This document shows positions 51,159-59,721 of a DNA stretch of 64,000 bases, piece by piece (within the stretch, counting starts at the first letter, position 1; every line of letters starts with the position of its first letter). The notes under the pieces were generated by a model. That model searched no databases, was not told the origin of the DNA, and saw only the letters and a program-made list of their open reading frames with translations. The stretch comes from JAHZKN01 sp965250205 (GTDB taxonomy: Bacteria; Pseudomonadota; Alphaproteobacteria; Rhizobiales; Hyphomicrobiaceae). The stretch covers positions 1 through 64,000 of the forward strand of contig CBDFNK010000011.1 of assembly GCA_965250205.1 (NCBI GenBank), written 5' to 3'. The position numbers were made by a program, and so were the translations under genes.

Positions 51159-52082
51159 CTATTCTGGCGTGCCGAGGTCGATTGTTTCCGTCATCAATGG
51201 ACCGGTGGTGCCGGGCTGCACGTGCCAATCGTTGAAATTGCGCATCTCTCCGCCCTCACGCAAGGCCCGCAATCGTTTGAGGTCAACATCTGCCACAACC
51301 CACCCAGGTACATTGAGTTGGCCTTCGGCTAGAATTCCGGTGTCTGAAAACCCGTGCTCTGCAGGCACGTAAACACCTGCCGCCCCTGTGTTGCGATCAA
51401 TGACAGGCGACCACAAAGCGTCACCCACGGTCGGGCTTTGAACGGTTACGATTGTGTTTTCAAGCGCGCGCGCAAGGGCACCTGTTTTAACGCGGTTGAA
51501 GCCAGAAACGCGATCTGTGCAGGACGGCACCAACAGGCAATCGGCACCCTGGCTTGCGGCCGCATGTGCCAGTAGGGGAAACTCCACGTCATAACAAATG
51601 GCGAAGGCAAATGTCGCCAGGGATGTTTTGAAAACTTTCAACCGGTTGCCTGGCGCAATCCCCCAATCACGTTCAAATCGTGTCATCATCATCTTTTCTT
51701 GTTCGCCGATTAGACCCTTGGGCGTAATGAGTTGGGCCGCGTTGACATACATGCCATCGTTGGTTTGGATGGGGCCGGAGCCAGCAGCGATATGAACACC
51801 GAATTCCGCAGCAAGTGTGACGTGAAGTTCGGTGCGCGCGCCTGCAAGTTCCGCAACTTTGCGTAAACTTTGTTCGAGATCACTTGCAACCGAAGAGCCG
51901 AACGTGGCCGCCAGTTCCAGCGCTGCATATTCAGGAAACAGCAACAAGTCCGCGCCGGTTTCAGCACCCTCGTGCACCCAGTGACGAATTTTTGTTTGCC
52001 ACGCGGAGAATGAAGCAACCTCGTCCAAGGGGTATTGCGCGGCGGCTACTCTAAATTGGCTGTTCGATTGCGCGGCGGCCAT
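51159..52082 (-). CDS. Carbon-nitrogen hydrolase (nitrilase superfamily)
   Basis: 307 aa from ATG 52082. Glu-Lys-Cys triad: Glu in DLLLFPEYAAL, Lys in LIGEQEKMMMTRFE, Cys in AICYDVEFPLL. Acts on nitriles, amides or ureido bonds; substrate unknown. Two bases after a GNAT gene on the same strand. Other bacteria (for example B. subtilis YhcX-like) fuse a GNAT domain to a nitrilase domain, so the pair probably acts together. Confidence 0.9.
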   Translation of the reverse strand: MAAAQSNSQFRVAAAQYPLDEVASFSAWQTKIRHWVHEGAETGADLLLFPEYAALELAATFGSSVASDLEQSLRKVAELAGARTELHVTLAAEFGVHIAAGSGPIQTNDGMYVNAAQLITPKGLIGEQEKMMMTRFERDWGIAPGNRLKVFKTSLATFAFAICYDVEFPLLAHAAASQGADCLLVPSCTDRVSGFNRVKTGALARALENTIVTVQSPTVGDALWSPVIDRNTGAAGVYVPAEHGFSDTGILAEGQLNVPGWVVADVDLKRLRALREGGEMRNFNDWHVQPGTTGPLMTETIDLGTPE

Positions 52083-52084
52083 GA

Positions 52085-52678
52085 TTATCTGAGCGCCTTC
52101 ATCCAAAATTGCATCTCATGATCGCTTTCTTCCTCGTCACCAACATCCTTCCAAGGGTAGGACGCAATCAAGCCGTCAACAGGCTGATAGACGCGCTTGG
52201 TCCAGAATGCATCAAGGGCGCGGTAGTTGGTTGGTTTCATAGGGTGGTCATCGGGTCGGATGACACGACAGAATGTGGAGTGGGTGAAGCCACCCAGTTT
52301 TAGCCCATGGGCTTCCCGCTGATCAAAGAAGGCGTGGCCGAGGCCTTTGCCACGATAGGTTTTTAACAGTACGGATTCACTGCAATAGAAGATATCCTCA
52401 AGCGCATAACCTGCTTTGAGAAATGGTGCACCAAATTCTTCGGCGTGTTCTATCATGGGAGCGGCTGTTGCTGCACCGATTACGTTGTCGCCGTCTTGTG
52501 CGATGATACAAACGGCACCTTGAGCGGCTGAAAATTTGGCAAGGTAGTCTTTTTCATAAGCAATCGAGCCATCATAAAGATAGGGCCACTCGCGAAAAAC
52601 GGTCATGCGTAACAGCGCCAGATCATCCAGAAACGGGATGATATCAGATCCTGTGAGTGCGGTTACGGCAAGGGTCAT
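52085..52678 (-). CDS. GNAT family N-acetyltransferase
   Basis: 197 aa with the acetyl-CoA motif TYRGKGLGHAFFDQRE (R-x-x-G-x-G/A) near residue 108 and the preceding beta strand (IFYCSESVLLK). Substrate unknown. Precedes the nitrilase gene by 2 bases. Confidence 0.85.
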   Translation of the reverse strand: MTLAVTALTGSDIIPFLDDLALLRMTVFREWPYLYDGSIAYEKDYLAKFSAAQGAVCIIAQDGDNVIGAATAAPMIEHAEEFGAPFLKAGYALEDIFYCSESVLLKTYRGKGLGHAFFDQREAHGLKLGGFTHSTFCRVIRPDDHPMKPTNYRALDAFWTKRVYQPVDGLIASYPWKDVGDEEESDHEMQFWMKALR

Positions 52679-52740
52679 GAAGAGGGTCTTCTTGTTTCCC
52701 GTGTTGGGCCGTTGTCCAGTAGGGGGTTTGATGAAGCCTA

Positions 52741-52772
52741 GACCACGTTCATCTTAGGTTGAACCCGTGGGC
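52741..52772. repeat. Imperfect inverted repeat in intergenic spacer
   Basis: GACCACGTTCA and TGAACCCGTGGGC form an imperfect hairpin, followed by TGCTCTATCGTTTAG and related words of a type common in alphaproteobacterial intergenic palindromic repeats. Only one copy is recognised here. Confidence 0.4.
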
Positions 52773-52893
52773 GTGCTCTATCGTTTAGTTTTGGCTTTTT
52801 GTTTTAAATCATGTGTCCTGGCGCAAAACCACCCAACACAAGCTTGCGCAGTGTTGGCCAGACCGGCCACCACTTTTGGCTCGAACATGATCT

Positions 52894-53328
52894 TTAAGTG
52901 TTTGAAACCTGCAAAATCCAGTCCGTGAGATTATAATATGTTGTTACGCGTGCAATTTTGCCATCATGAATGGCGAAGAAGGTTCCGCCCGGCAGTGTGT
53001 AGGTTTGTCCTTTAGCTTCCGGCAACCCTTCATCGGTGACGAGATAGGTGCCCTCAACATTAAATTCGGCTGCAGTCCGCTCACCAGTGCGTGAAACAGT
53101 AACGATTATATCGTTCAATTTTTCTTTGTAGTGGTGGCTCATGCGGGCATTGAAGGCGCGAAACTTCTCTATGCCAACGCGCCTTTCACCTTGGTTGACG
53201 TCATGTATGACGTCATCTGTTAAGAGCGCTAACATGGCTTCGCTATCACCCGCATTGAACGCCGCGTAGTAGCGCCGGATAAGGGCGGCTGCAGCCACGC
53301 GGGTTTCGCTTTCTATTTGAGCAGTCAT
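52894..53328 (-). CDS. NTF2-like (SnoaL/ketosteroid isomerase-like) protein
   Basis: 144 aa alpha+beta barrel: AAALIRRYYAAFNAGDSEAMLALLTDDVIHDVNQGERRVG, the hydrophobic pocket strands in the middle, and HDGKIARVTTYYNLTDWILQV at the end. NTF2-like proteins include isomerases, dehydratases and binding proteins, so no substrate is proposed. A weak SD (GAATCA) precedes ATG. Confidence 0.8.
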   Translation of the reverse strand: MTAQIESETRVAAAALIRRYYAAFNAGDSEAMLALLTDDVIHDVNQGERRVGIEKFRAFNARMSHHYKEKLNDIIVTVSRTGERTAAEFNVEGTYLVTDEGLPEAKGQTYTLPGGTFFAIHDGKIARVTTYYNLTDWILQVSNT

Positions 53329-53418
53329 GTTGATTGATGTCCTATTGAAATTGCTGGATGCGCGGTTGTGTACCAGTCGATGACTTCACCTGTCACGTTC
53401 AAATTTGTCACCATTTCG

Positions 53419-53838
53419 TTAGGTCCCCGTGATCTGTAGTACGATTTGACGCGTGTGCGGGGCGTGGCGGTGTTCAAACAGGTAAATCCCTTGCCATGTG
53501 CCAAGTGCGAGTTTGCCATCAATGATAGGAATTGACAGCGACGTGGCAGTCAGCGCGCTTTTGACGTGGGCGGGCATATCATCAGGCCCCTCTGCAGTAT
53601 GACAGAAGAGCGGGTCACCATCGGGGACGAGGCGTTTGAAGAAGGCATGTAGGTCCCGTTGTACGTCTGGGTCTGCGTTTTCCTGGATCACCAGTGAGGC
53701 TGAGGTATGGCGACAGTAAACCGTTAAAACGCCATCTATGGTGCCAACGCTGCGGATAAACGCTTTGACGTCGGCTGTCACCTCATAGAGCCCAGGGCCT
53801 TGGGTGAGGCAAGTGATTTGGTGGTTCTGATTGTGCAT
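53419..53838 (-). CDS. yjbQ: YjbQ family protein (UPF0047)
   Basis: 139 aa from ATG 53838 (MHNQNHQITC). Contains the UPF0047 signature GVLTVYCRHTSASLVIQENADPDVQRDLHAFF with conserved His/Asp/Glu and the Gly-Thr-Trp-Gln segment ALGTWQGIYLFEHRHAPHTRQI. Family members have thiamine-phosphate-synthase-like activity in a few reports. Start chosen because upstream residues are basic and non-conserved. Divergent with trhO. Confidence 0.88.
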   Translation of the reverse strand: MHNQNHQITCLTQGPGLYEVTADVKAFIRSVGTIDGVLTVYCRHTSASLVIQENADPDVQRDLHAFFKRLVPDGDPLFCHTAEGPDDMPAHVKSALTATSLSIPIIDGKLALGTWQGIYLFEHRHAPHTRQIVLQITGT

Positions 53839-53941
53839 TGGGCTTTTAAGACGCTGATTTTTTTTGGCATTTGGCAGGCTGCGTACGTTTCGCCGCAAGG
53901 CAGGAGCTTGCAAGCTCTATGGCGCCGGAGTATGGCGGGGT

Positions 53942-54898
53942 ATGACTTCATCTGACAAGCCCGGCTTTATAGTCGCCGCACTCTATGCATTTCGCGATCT
54001 TGAAAACTACGCAGAGCGACGAGCGCCGCTGAGAGAGATTGCTGAAGCCCAAGGCGTCTTTGGCACGCTGCTGCTGGCCCGTGAAGGCGTCAATGGCACT
54101 GTTGCGGGCACCCGTCAGGGCATAGACGCTGTACTGGCGCACATCAGGTCATGGCCGGGTTGTTCAGATTTAGAATGGAAGGAGGCCGTGGCCGACGAGA
54201 TGCCGTTTCTGCGTCTCAAAGTGCGGTTGAAATCCGAAATTGTTACCATGGGTATTGAGGATCTCAATCCTGCCGAAGACGCAGGTACCTACGTTGCGCC
54301 CAAAGACTGGAATGCACTCATCGCGCAAGATGATGTGATCGTGATCGACACGCGCAATGATTACGAAGTCGCGATCGGCTCATTTGAAGGGGCCATCAAT
54401 CCACAAACCGAAACATTTCGCCAATTTCCACAATGGAGCAAACGCATCTTGGCGCGCACGCCAGCGCCGAAAGTAGCCATGTTCTGCACAGGCGGTATTC
54501 GTTGCGAAAAAGCCAGCGCCTATCTCAAGTCCCAAGGCATACCAGAGGTGTATCATCTCAAAGGCGGCATTCTCAAATATCTCGAGGAGGTCGGCGAGGA
54601 CGGCAGCTTGTGGAATGGTGAGTGCTTTGTGTTTGATCGCCGCGTCTCGGTTGGCCATGGCTTGTCTCAAGGCATGCACCAGTTATGTGCAATTTGCCGA
54701 AGACCGTTTCGCAATAAACAAGCGCCGGACTTGCATGGAGGCGTGGCGACAACGCCGTGTTCAGAGTGTCAGAAAAAAGCACCGCCCGATAAAAAGGCGC
54801 GCGCCGATGCCCGGCAACGGCAAATGGATTTGGCTGAAGCCCGCGGCAGTGCGCACTTGGGCCCCGTCCAGCGCGCATCGAAGAGAGAAGCCTCTTAG
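53942..54898 (+). CDS. trhO: tRNA uridine(34) hydroxylase TrhO (rhodanese family)
   Basis: 318 aa from ATG 53942 (MTSSDKPGFIVAAL). N-terminal EVE-like lobe (LREIAEAQGVFGTLLLAREGVNGTVAG) then a rhodanese domain with active-site Cys in AMFCTGGIRCEKASAYLKS (the CTGGIR loop). Uses O2 to make 5-hydroxyuridine at tRNA position 34. C-terminal zinc-like region CAICRRPF and CSECQKKAPPDKK holds four Cys. Preferred over 53864 because the first conserved residues start here. Convergent with epmB, 12 bp apart. Confidence 0.92.
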   Translation: MTSSDKPGFIVAALYAFRDLENYAERRAPLREIAEAQGVFGTLLLAREGVNGTVAGTRQGIDAVLAHIRSWPGCSDLEWKEAVADEMPFLRLKVRLKSEIVTMGIEDLNPAEDAGTYVAPKDWNALIAQDDVIVIDTRNDYEVAIGSFEGAINPQTETFRQFPQWSKRILARTPAPKVAMFCTGGIRCEKASAYLKSQGIPEVYHLKGGILKYLEEVGEDGSLWNGECFVFDRRVSVGHGLSQGMHQLCAICRRPFRNKQAPDLHGGVATTPCSECQKKAPPDKKARADARQRQMDLAEARGSAHLGPVQRASKREAS

Positions 54899-54910
54899 AA
54901 GAGCTTACGC

Positions 54911-56011
54911 TTAATAAGCTGAACATACTCTAGCTGCCCTTCTATCGGGCTTGATATCACGATAAATGTGAACGCTCCCAAGTGGATCACGGACGCGATA
55001 GATATCGCCATCCTGATCTCGGTCGACCAGCCGCACATGGCTGTCTGCGAGCGGCACTTTACCAAACCCACCAGGGATATCGAGGATGTAGTCCGGCTGG
55101 GGCAGGTTTGGCGCACGTTGACGGACCACATTGAGCAACGCCTGACCCTCCTGGATGGACACGCGAAAATGATGGGTACCGGGTGCGAGATCTAACTGAT
55201 GGAGATAGTAGGGTCTTATCGACAAGTCTTTGAAAGCTTCAAAAAGCCCTGTGATGATGTCGACATCATCGTTGACGCCCCGCAGCAACACGCTTTGGCT
55301 GAGAAGCTCAAACCCAGCGTCTTTCAACTGCTGACAGGCTCGACGGGCATCACGAGTGAGTTCATGGGCATGATTGGTGTGAATGGCAACGCGCACTTGT
55401 CTATCAGTTGCACTGATCGCCGACACCAAATCTCGAGTGACACGTTCGGGTGCTGCGATGGGGACGCGAGAGTGCCAGCGCAGTTTTGTAACATGGCCAA
55501 TATTTGACAGGGCTTGTGTTAAGTTTTCGATGCGTCGTGGCGACAGCACCAACGGATCACCACCGGTTATGATGACTTCTTCGATTTCAGGATGGCGTGC
55601 GACATAAGCTAGGGCATTTACCACTTCCGTTTCGGTGAGCATGGTTTCGCCGCTCGGACCGAGCATTTCGCGACGAAAACAAAATCGGCAATAAACCGGG
55701 CAGACCCGGACAATCTTTAAAAGCACGCGATTGCGATAACGGTGCACAATGCCTTTGACGGGGCTGTGAGCGTTGTCGCCGATTGGATCTGCAACCTCGT
55801 CAGGCCGAGCCTGCAATTCACGCGCGTCGGGCACGAATTGGCGCGCCAAGGGTCCGTTGGGAGTTGCCTCCAGCAGGATCTGCTGTCTGAGATGCGGTGG
55901 AACTGCGATCGCATAACGTTGTGCAACGGCCTCTAAAGTTCCGCGCTGCCCTTCAGGGACCAGGCGTTCGTCGACCAAATCAGAAACAGTTTTAAGGCCA
56001 GCCCTGATCAT
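54911..56011 (-). CDS. epmB: EF-P beta-lysylation protein EpmB (lysine 2,3-aminomutase-like)
   Basis: 366 aa radical-SAM enzyme: the CX3CX2C motif in VCPVYCRFCFRREM near residue 110, GGDPLVLSPRRIE following, and a lysine-aminomutase core. Converts L-alpha-lysine to beta-lysine for EF-P. Directly downstream of epmA on the same strand (9 bases). Family length (340-ish aa) fits. Confidence 0.93.
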   Translation of the reverse strand: MIRAGLKTVSDLVDERLVPEGQRGTLEAVAQRYAIAVPPHLRQQILLEATPNGPLARQFVPDARELQARPDEVADPIGDNAHSPVKGIVHRYRNRVLLKIVRVCPVYCRFCFRREMLGPSGETMLTETEVVNALAYVARHPEIEEVIITGGDPLVLSPRRIENLTQALSNIGHVTKLRWHSRVPIAAPERVTRDLVSAISATDRQVRVAIHTNHAHELTRDARRACQQLKDAGFELLSQSVLLRGVNDDVDIITGLFEAFKDLSIRPYYLHQLDLAPGTHHFRVSIQEGQALLNVVRQRAPNLPQPDYILDIPGGFGKVPLADSHVRLVDRDQDGDIYRVRDPLGSVHIYRDIKPDRRAARVCSAY

Positions 56012-56020
56012 TGTTTGCGC

Positions 56021-57076
56021 TCACTCACCCCGACTACCATCGTCAGGTGGCGTCCACACAACCTGATCGAGACGGTCTGCGCCGGCTGCAAGCAGTGCCA
56101 AACGATCAAACCCGAGCGCCACACCGGACGCCTCCGGCATAATCTCTAGAGCAGATAGAAAGTTCTCATCTATAGGGTAACGCTCACCATAGATCAGTTG
56201 TTTTTCCTTCATCGCAGCTTCAAAACGGCGGCGTTGTTCTTGTGGATCTGTCAGTTCGCCAAAGCCGTTCGCCAACTCAATACCGCAACAATAGAGTTCA
56301 AAGCGTTCACCGACCCGCGGGTCTTTATCCGACTGTCGCGCCAGGGCGGCTTCAGGCAAAGGATAGTCGATGAGCAAAGTCGGGCGACCAGCGCCAAGGT
56401 TTGGTTCGATGTGCGTGGTCAGTACTTTCGAAAAAATATCGGACCAGGTATCGGTTTCCGCGATTGACACCTCCGTGCTTTCGACTTGCGCGGCCAGCCG
56501 ATCTCTATTGCCGATGCGTGGATCGTCCTCCAACGTGGCAAGCAGATCAACACGCGCGAAACGTTGAAAGGCATCCCCGACAGTTATGCGCTCAGGCGTT
56601 GCCACGAGATCTGACGTGCGGCCGCGAAACGATACGTTTCCTGTCCCGCGTGTCGCGGCTGCCAACTTCAAAAGCGCGCAACAATCCTCCATCACTTGGC
56701 TGTAGGGTTGCTGCGCGCGATACCATTCCAGCATCGTGAATTCTCTGTCATGCAGAGGCCCTCGTTCTCGATTGCGAAACACACGGGCAAAGGCGAAAAT
56801 TTTTTCTTCTCCAGCAGCCAGTAGTTTCTTCATCGCAAATTCAGGTGAAGTATGCAGGTAAAGCGGCGTGCGGGTTTCATCGAGGCTAATATCCTCAGTT
56901 GCAAAGCCGTGCAGATGGGTCTCGTTTCCAGGTGAAATTTGCAGGCTGTTTGGCTCGACTTCGATGAAAGACTGAGCGTCAAACCATTCACGTATGGCGC
57001 GCAGAAAGGCGGCCCGCATCTGCAATGCGGGGCGACGATCACGATGGCGCTCAGGGGTCCACCAGGGAGACGGCAC
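56021..57076 (-). CDS. epmA: EF-P--(R)-beta-lysine ligase EpmA (GenX/PoxA/YjeA)
   Basis: 351 aa class II aminoacyl-tRNA-synthetase-like ligase lacking an anticodon-binding domain. Motif 2 FRNRERGPLHDREFTMLEWYRA and motif 3 GVALGFDRLALL are visible, and the N-terminus RRPALQMRAAFLRAIREWF is typical. Attaches beta-lysine to EF-P. 204 bp divergent from efp. Confidence 0.93.
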   Translation of the reverse strand: MPSPWWTPERHRDRRPALQMRAAFLRAIREWFDAQSFIEVEPNSLQISPGNETHLHGFATEDISLDETRTPLYLHTSPEFAMKKLLAAGEEKIFAFARVFRNRERGPLHDREFTMLEWYRAQQPYSQVMEDCCALLKLAAATRGTGNVSFRGRTSDLVATPERITVGDAFQRFARVDLLATLEDDPRIGNRDRLAAQVESTEVSIAETDTWSDIFSKVLTTHIEPNLGAGRPTLLIDYPLPEAALARQSDKDPRVGERFELYCCGIELANGFGELTDPQEQRRRFEAAMKEKQLIYGERYPIDENFLSALEIMPEASGVALGFDRLALLAAGADRLDQVVWTPPDDGSRGE

Positions 57077-57280
57077 GAGACAACAAACCTTTTAAAATAC
57101 CGGCCAGCGACCGAGCGTCGCGGAAAAAGTTTTTATCTTTCGCCACGTTACCCTTGGCCTTGTAGGCGGGAAAAGGTATGAACCGCAAATCCCGTTGCCG
57201 AGCGCCTTGGAGGCGCATTTGATTTTTGGGGCCAGACGCCCTGATTTCGGCATACCTCAGTAAATATTGGAGACGCCTCG

Positions 57281-57850
57281 GTGCCAAAAGTTATCGCAAG
57301 CTCGATCCGCAAGGGCAACGTTCTTGACCTCGACGGCACTTTGGCGGTGGTTATCAATGCCGAGAATATCCATCCAGGCAAAGGTACGCCCGTCACCCAT
57401 CTTGAACTGCGCCGCATATTGGACGGTGTTAAAATTGTGGAGCGCTACCGTACAACGGAACAGGTTGAACGCGCCTTTGTGGAAGAGGTTGAATACAACT
57501 ATTCGTTTGAAGATGAGTCAGGCTTCACATTCATGCATCCCGAAACCTATGACCAGGTGATGGTGGACAAAGATACCCTTGGTGATCAGGCCATTTGGTT
57601 GCAGGAGAATATGGTCTGCAAATTGTCGATGCACGAAGGCAATCCTATTTCAATTGAACTGCCACAGCGGGTGACATGGGAAATTGTTGAAGCCGATGCC
57701 GTTGTAAAAGGTCAAACTGCATCTTCATCCTATAAGCCAGCAGTGCTTTCCAATGGTGCACGTGTGATGGTGCCACCGCATATCGGAACCGGAACCCGCG
57801 TTGTCGTCATGACTGCAGATGGGTCTTATGTGGAACGGGCAAAAAACTAA
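57281..57850 (+). CDS. efp: Elongation factor P
   Basis: 189 aa, three beta-barrel domains, relieving ribosome stalling at polyproline. The modification site is Lys34 in NIHPGKGTPVTH, the position modified in E. coli EF-P. Start is GTG (GTGCCAAAAG) with GGAG 8 bases upstream. The divergent epmA-epmB genes supply the modification; epmC is not in view. Confidence 0.97.
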   Translation: MPKVIASSIRKGNVLDLDGTLAVVINAENIHPGKGTPVTHLELRRILDGVKIVERYRTTEQVERAFVEEVEYNYSFEDESGFTFMHPETYDQVMVDKDTLGDQAIWLQENMVCKLSMHEGNPISIELPQRVTWEIVEADAVVKGQTASSSYKPAVLSNGARVMVPPHIGTGTRVVVMTADGSYVERAKN

Positions 57851-57865
57851 AGTGCTTGGTTTGAA

Positions 57866-58366
57866 TTAGGCATCGTAGTTTTTGCGCACTTCAAAAATCT
57901 CCATGATCCGGCAGCCGCGATGCGGTCCCTCACAGACGAAGGTCCATTTGCCTTCCGTGAACGTGTCACACATTTTGACACCCTTGACCAAAATCCAGTG
58001 GCCTTCCTTGCCCTTGTGAATAGCAAGAATGTAATGGACCCAGGCGTTGCGCGGTTTTTGCATCCACTGCCACAGCGTCGGACGCTCTTTCTTGGCGCGG
58101 TCCAGGAAACTTTCTTTAAGCGCCATCTGATAACCAAAGTGGGCGAGAGCTGCGCCAACCTCTTCGGTGTAGGTCCCTTTCACGATAGGTGCACACCCAG
58201 CTGGCAGGTGACGGCCGTCGCGGATCACGTCTTCAATCGTGGTCACCTTATGCCCGGTGATGGCGGACAACACATACGGTCCACAAAAAGCGACCCGGCC
58301 TGTGTCATTGGAAACGCTGGCCAGGCTTGAGGTCATCCGAGATGCACTGAGATCGTGGTCTGACAT
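57866..58366 (-). CDS. Papain-like Cys/His protein, possible peptidase (unrecognised family)
   Basis: 166 aa. Cys28 in AFCGPYVLSAITGHK and His123 in GHWILVKG have the spacing and motif (CGPxxL...GHW) of C39/papain-like cysteine peptidase folds, with a plausible Asp/Asn later (MCDTFTEGKW). The family is not recognised and no activity is shown. The upstream 30 codons of the open frame are non-conserved; ATG 58366 with AGGTGA is preferred. Convergent with efp (15 bp). Confidence 0.55.
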   Translation of the reverse strand: MSDHDLSASRMTSSLASVSNDTGRVAFCGPYVLSAITGHKVTTIEDVIRDGRHLPAGCAPIVKGTYTEEVGAALAHFGYQMALKESFLDRAKKERPTLWQWMQKPRNAWVHYILAIHKGKEGHWILVKGVKMCDTFTEGKWTFVCEGPHRGCRIMEIFEVRKNYDA

Positions 58367-58662
58367 TTTTAGGGTCACCTGTTCAGTTTGAACGCAGGGT
58401 GGAATGGTCACGTACCATTCACTGGAGGAGGTGGTGGCCAGTGAGATGGAGAGCAAATCGTTAATGAATCCTTGGGCTCAGAGTGTTAATGAAGCGTTAA
58501 GGGTGTTCTGGCAGCAGGATTTTTGGGCCATGAGAATGACCGAAACCCTTGTTTCGCCGCAGGCGACATGCATCATGGGCGCCGAACGATAAATGCCTGG
58601 ATCTAGGGCCCTCCACAGGGCCTCCTAAATCCAGCACAAAGAGTGGGATGGAGACTAACCTT
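58367..58662. other. Divergent intergenic region
   Basis: 296 bp. GGCCCT / AGGGCC (58607-58622) hairpin near the right gene. A 49-aa frame at 58446-58592 has a GGAGGAGG at a poor distance and is not supported. Promoters for both flanking genes expected here. Confidence 0.35.
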
Positions 58663-59655
58663 ATGCGTTACGACAAGCGCGACCGTGAAAGCGGCAATGT
58701 GGAAGATCGCCGTGGGCAGCGAGGTCCAGGTGGATTTCGGATACCAATGGGTGGCGGACGTGGCGGTATGAGCATCACCTCGCTGCTGATCATTGGTGGC
58801 ATTATGCTGCTGTTTGGCATCAACCCGCTTGAAGTCCTCATGGGGAGCGGCGGTGGTGGTCGCGGTTTTGAAGTGCCGCAACTGCCACGAATGGAACAAC
58901 AACGTCGACCAACGGCAAGTCCGAGACGCCAGTATGACATTCCTGGTCTACCAGGAGGCAAGGGTCGTGAAACGGCAAGGGTGCCACGCGCAGACGATGA
59001 GATGGCCTCGTTCATCAAAAAGGTTCTGGCCGATACTGAAGATGTCTGGAAACGTGTGTTTTCAAGCTTCGGTAAGGATTACAAAGAACCACAGATGGTT
59101 TTGTTCTCTGGTTCAACACAGACAGCGTGCGGCACTGGGCAGGCACAAATGGGCCCGTTTTATTGCCCGCTTGACCGTAAGATCTATATCGATCTCGCTT
59201 TTTACAACGAGTTGAAGCGGCGCTTCAATGCGCCAGGCGATTTCGCCCAGGCTTACGTTGTCGCCCACGAGGTTGGCCATCACGTACAAATGCTCCTTGG
59301 TATTGCTGGAAAAGTGCAGCAACTGAAGCAACACGCCATGCAACGCGGTGACAAAGTCGAAGCCAATCACATCCAGGTGCGCATGGAATTGCAGGCCGAT
59401 TGTCTGGCAGGCGTTTGGTCAACACTTAATCATCAGCTCAACAATCGTCTCGAGTCGGGTGACATTGAGGAAGGCCTTAATGCGGCCAGCAAGATTGGCG
59501 ACGACATGATCCAAAAACGGACGCAGGGTCATGTGGTGCCGGATGCATTTACGCATGGTTCCGCCGCACAGCGTGTGCGTTGGTTCCGCCACGGCTTTAA
59601 ATCGGGTCAGATGCAGGATTGCGATACGTTCAACATCTCGTCATCGCAGCTTTAG
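58663..59655 (+). CDS. YpfJ-like neutral zinc metallopeptidase
   Basis: 330 aa. A Gly-rich N-terminus precedes a single membrane helix (ITSLLIIGGIMLLFGINPLEVLM, residues 38-60). The peptidase domain contains HEVGH at residues 202-206 (VVAHEVGHHVQM), the zinc-binding HExxH, and two Cys (ACGTG, YCPLD) before it. ATG 58663 (GGAGA 9 bases upstream) is used. Acts in the periplasm, substrate unknown. Confidence 0.88.
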   Translation: MRYDKRDRESGNVEDRRGQRGPGGFRIPMGGGRGGMSITSLLIIGGIMLLFGINPLEVLMGSGGGGRGFEVPQLPRMEQQRRPTASPRRQYDIPGLPGGKGRETARVPRADDEMASFIKKVLADTEDVWKRVFSSFGKDYKEPQMVLFSGSTQTACGTGQAQMGPFYCPLDRKIYIDLAFYNELKRRFNAPGDFAQAYVVAHEVGHHVQMLLGIAGKVQQLKQHAMQRGDKVEANHIQVRMELQADCLAGVWSTLNHQLNNRLESGDIEEGLNAASKIGDDMIQKRTQGHVVPDAFTHGSAAQRVRWFRHGFKSGQMQDCDTFNISSSQL

Positions 59656-59721
59656 GCAGGCATTGGTTTTTCGCCCGGCACGTTTGGTTGGTTGCTTTTA
59701 GAGTCCTTTGCAAGGAAACCC

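Noticed and set aside
58446..58592. 49-aa small protein before the metallopeptidase
   Set aside because: GGAGGAGG is too far from the start, and the composition is not protein-like enough.
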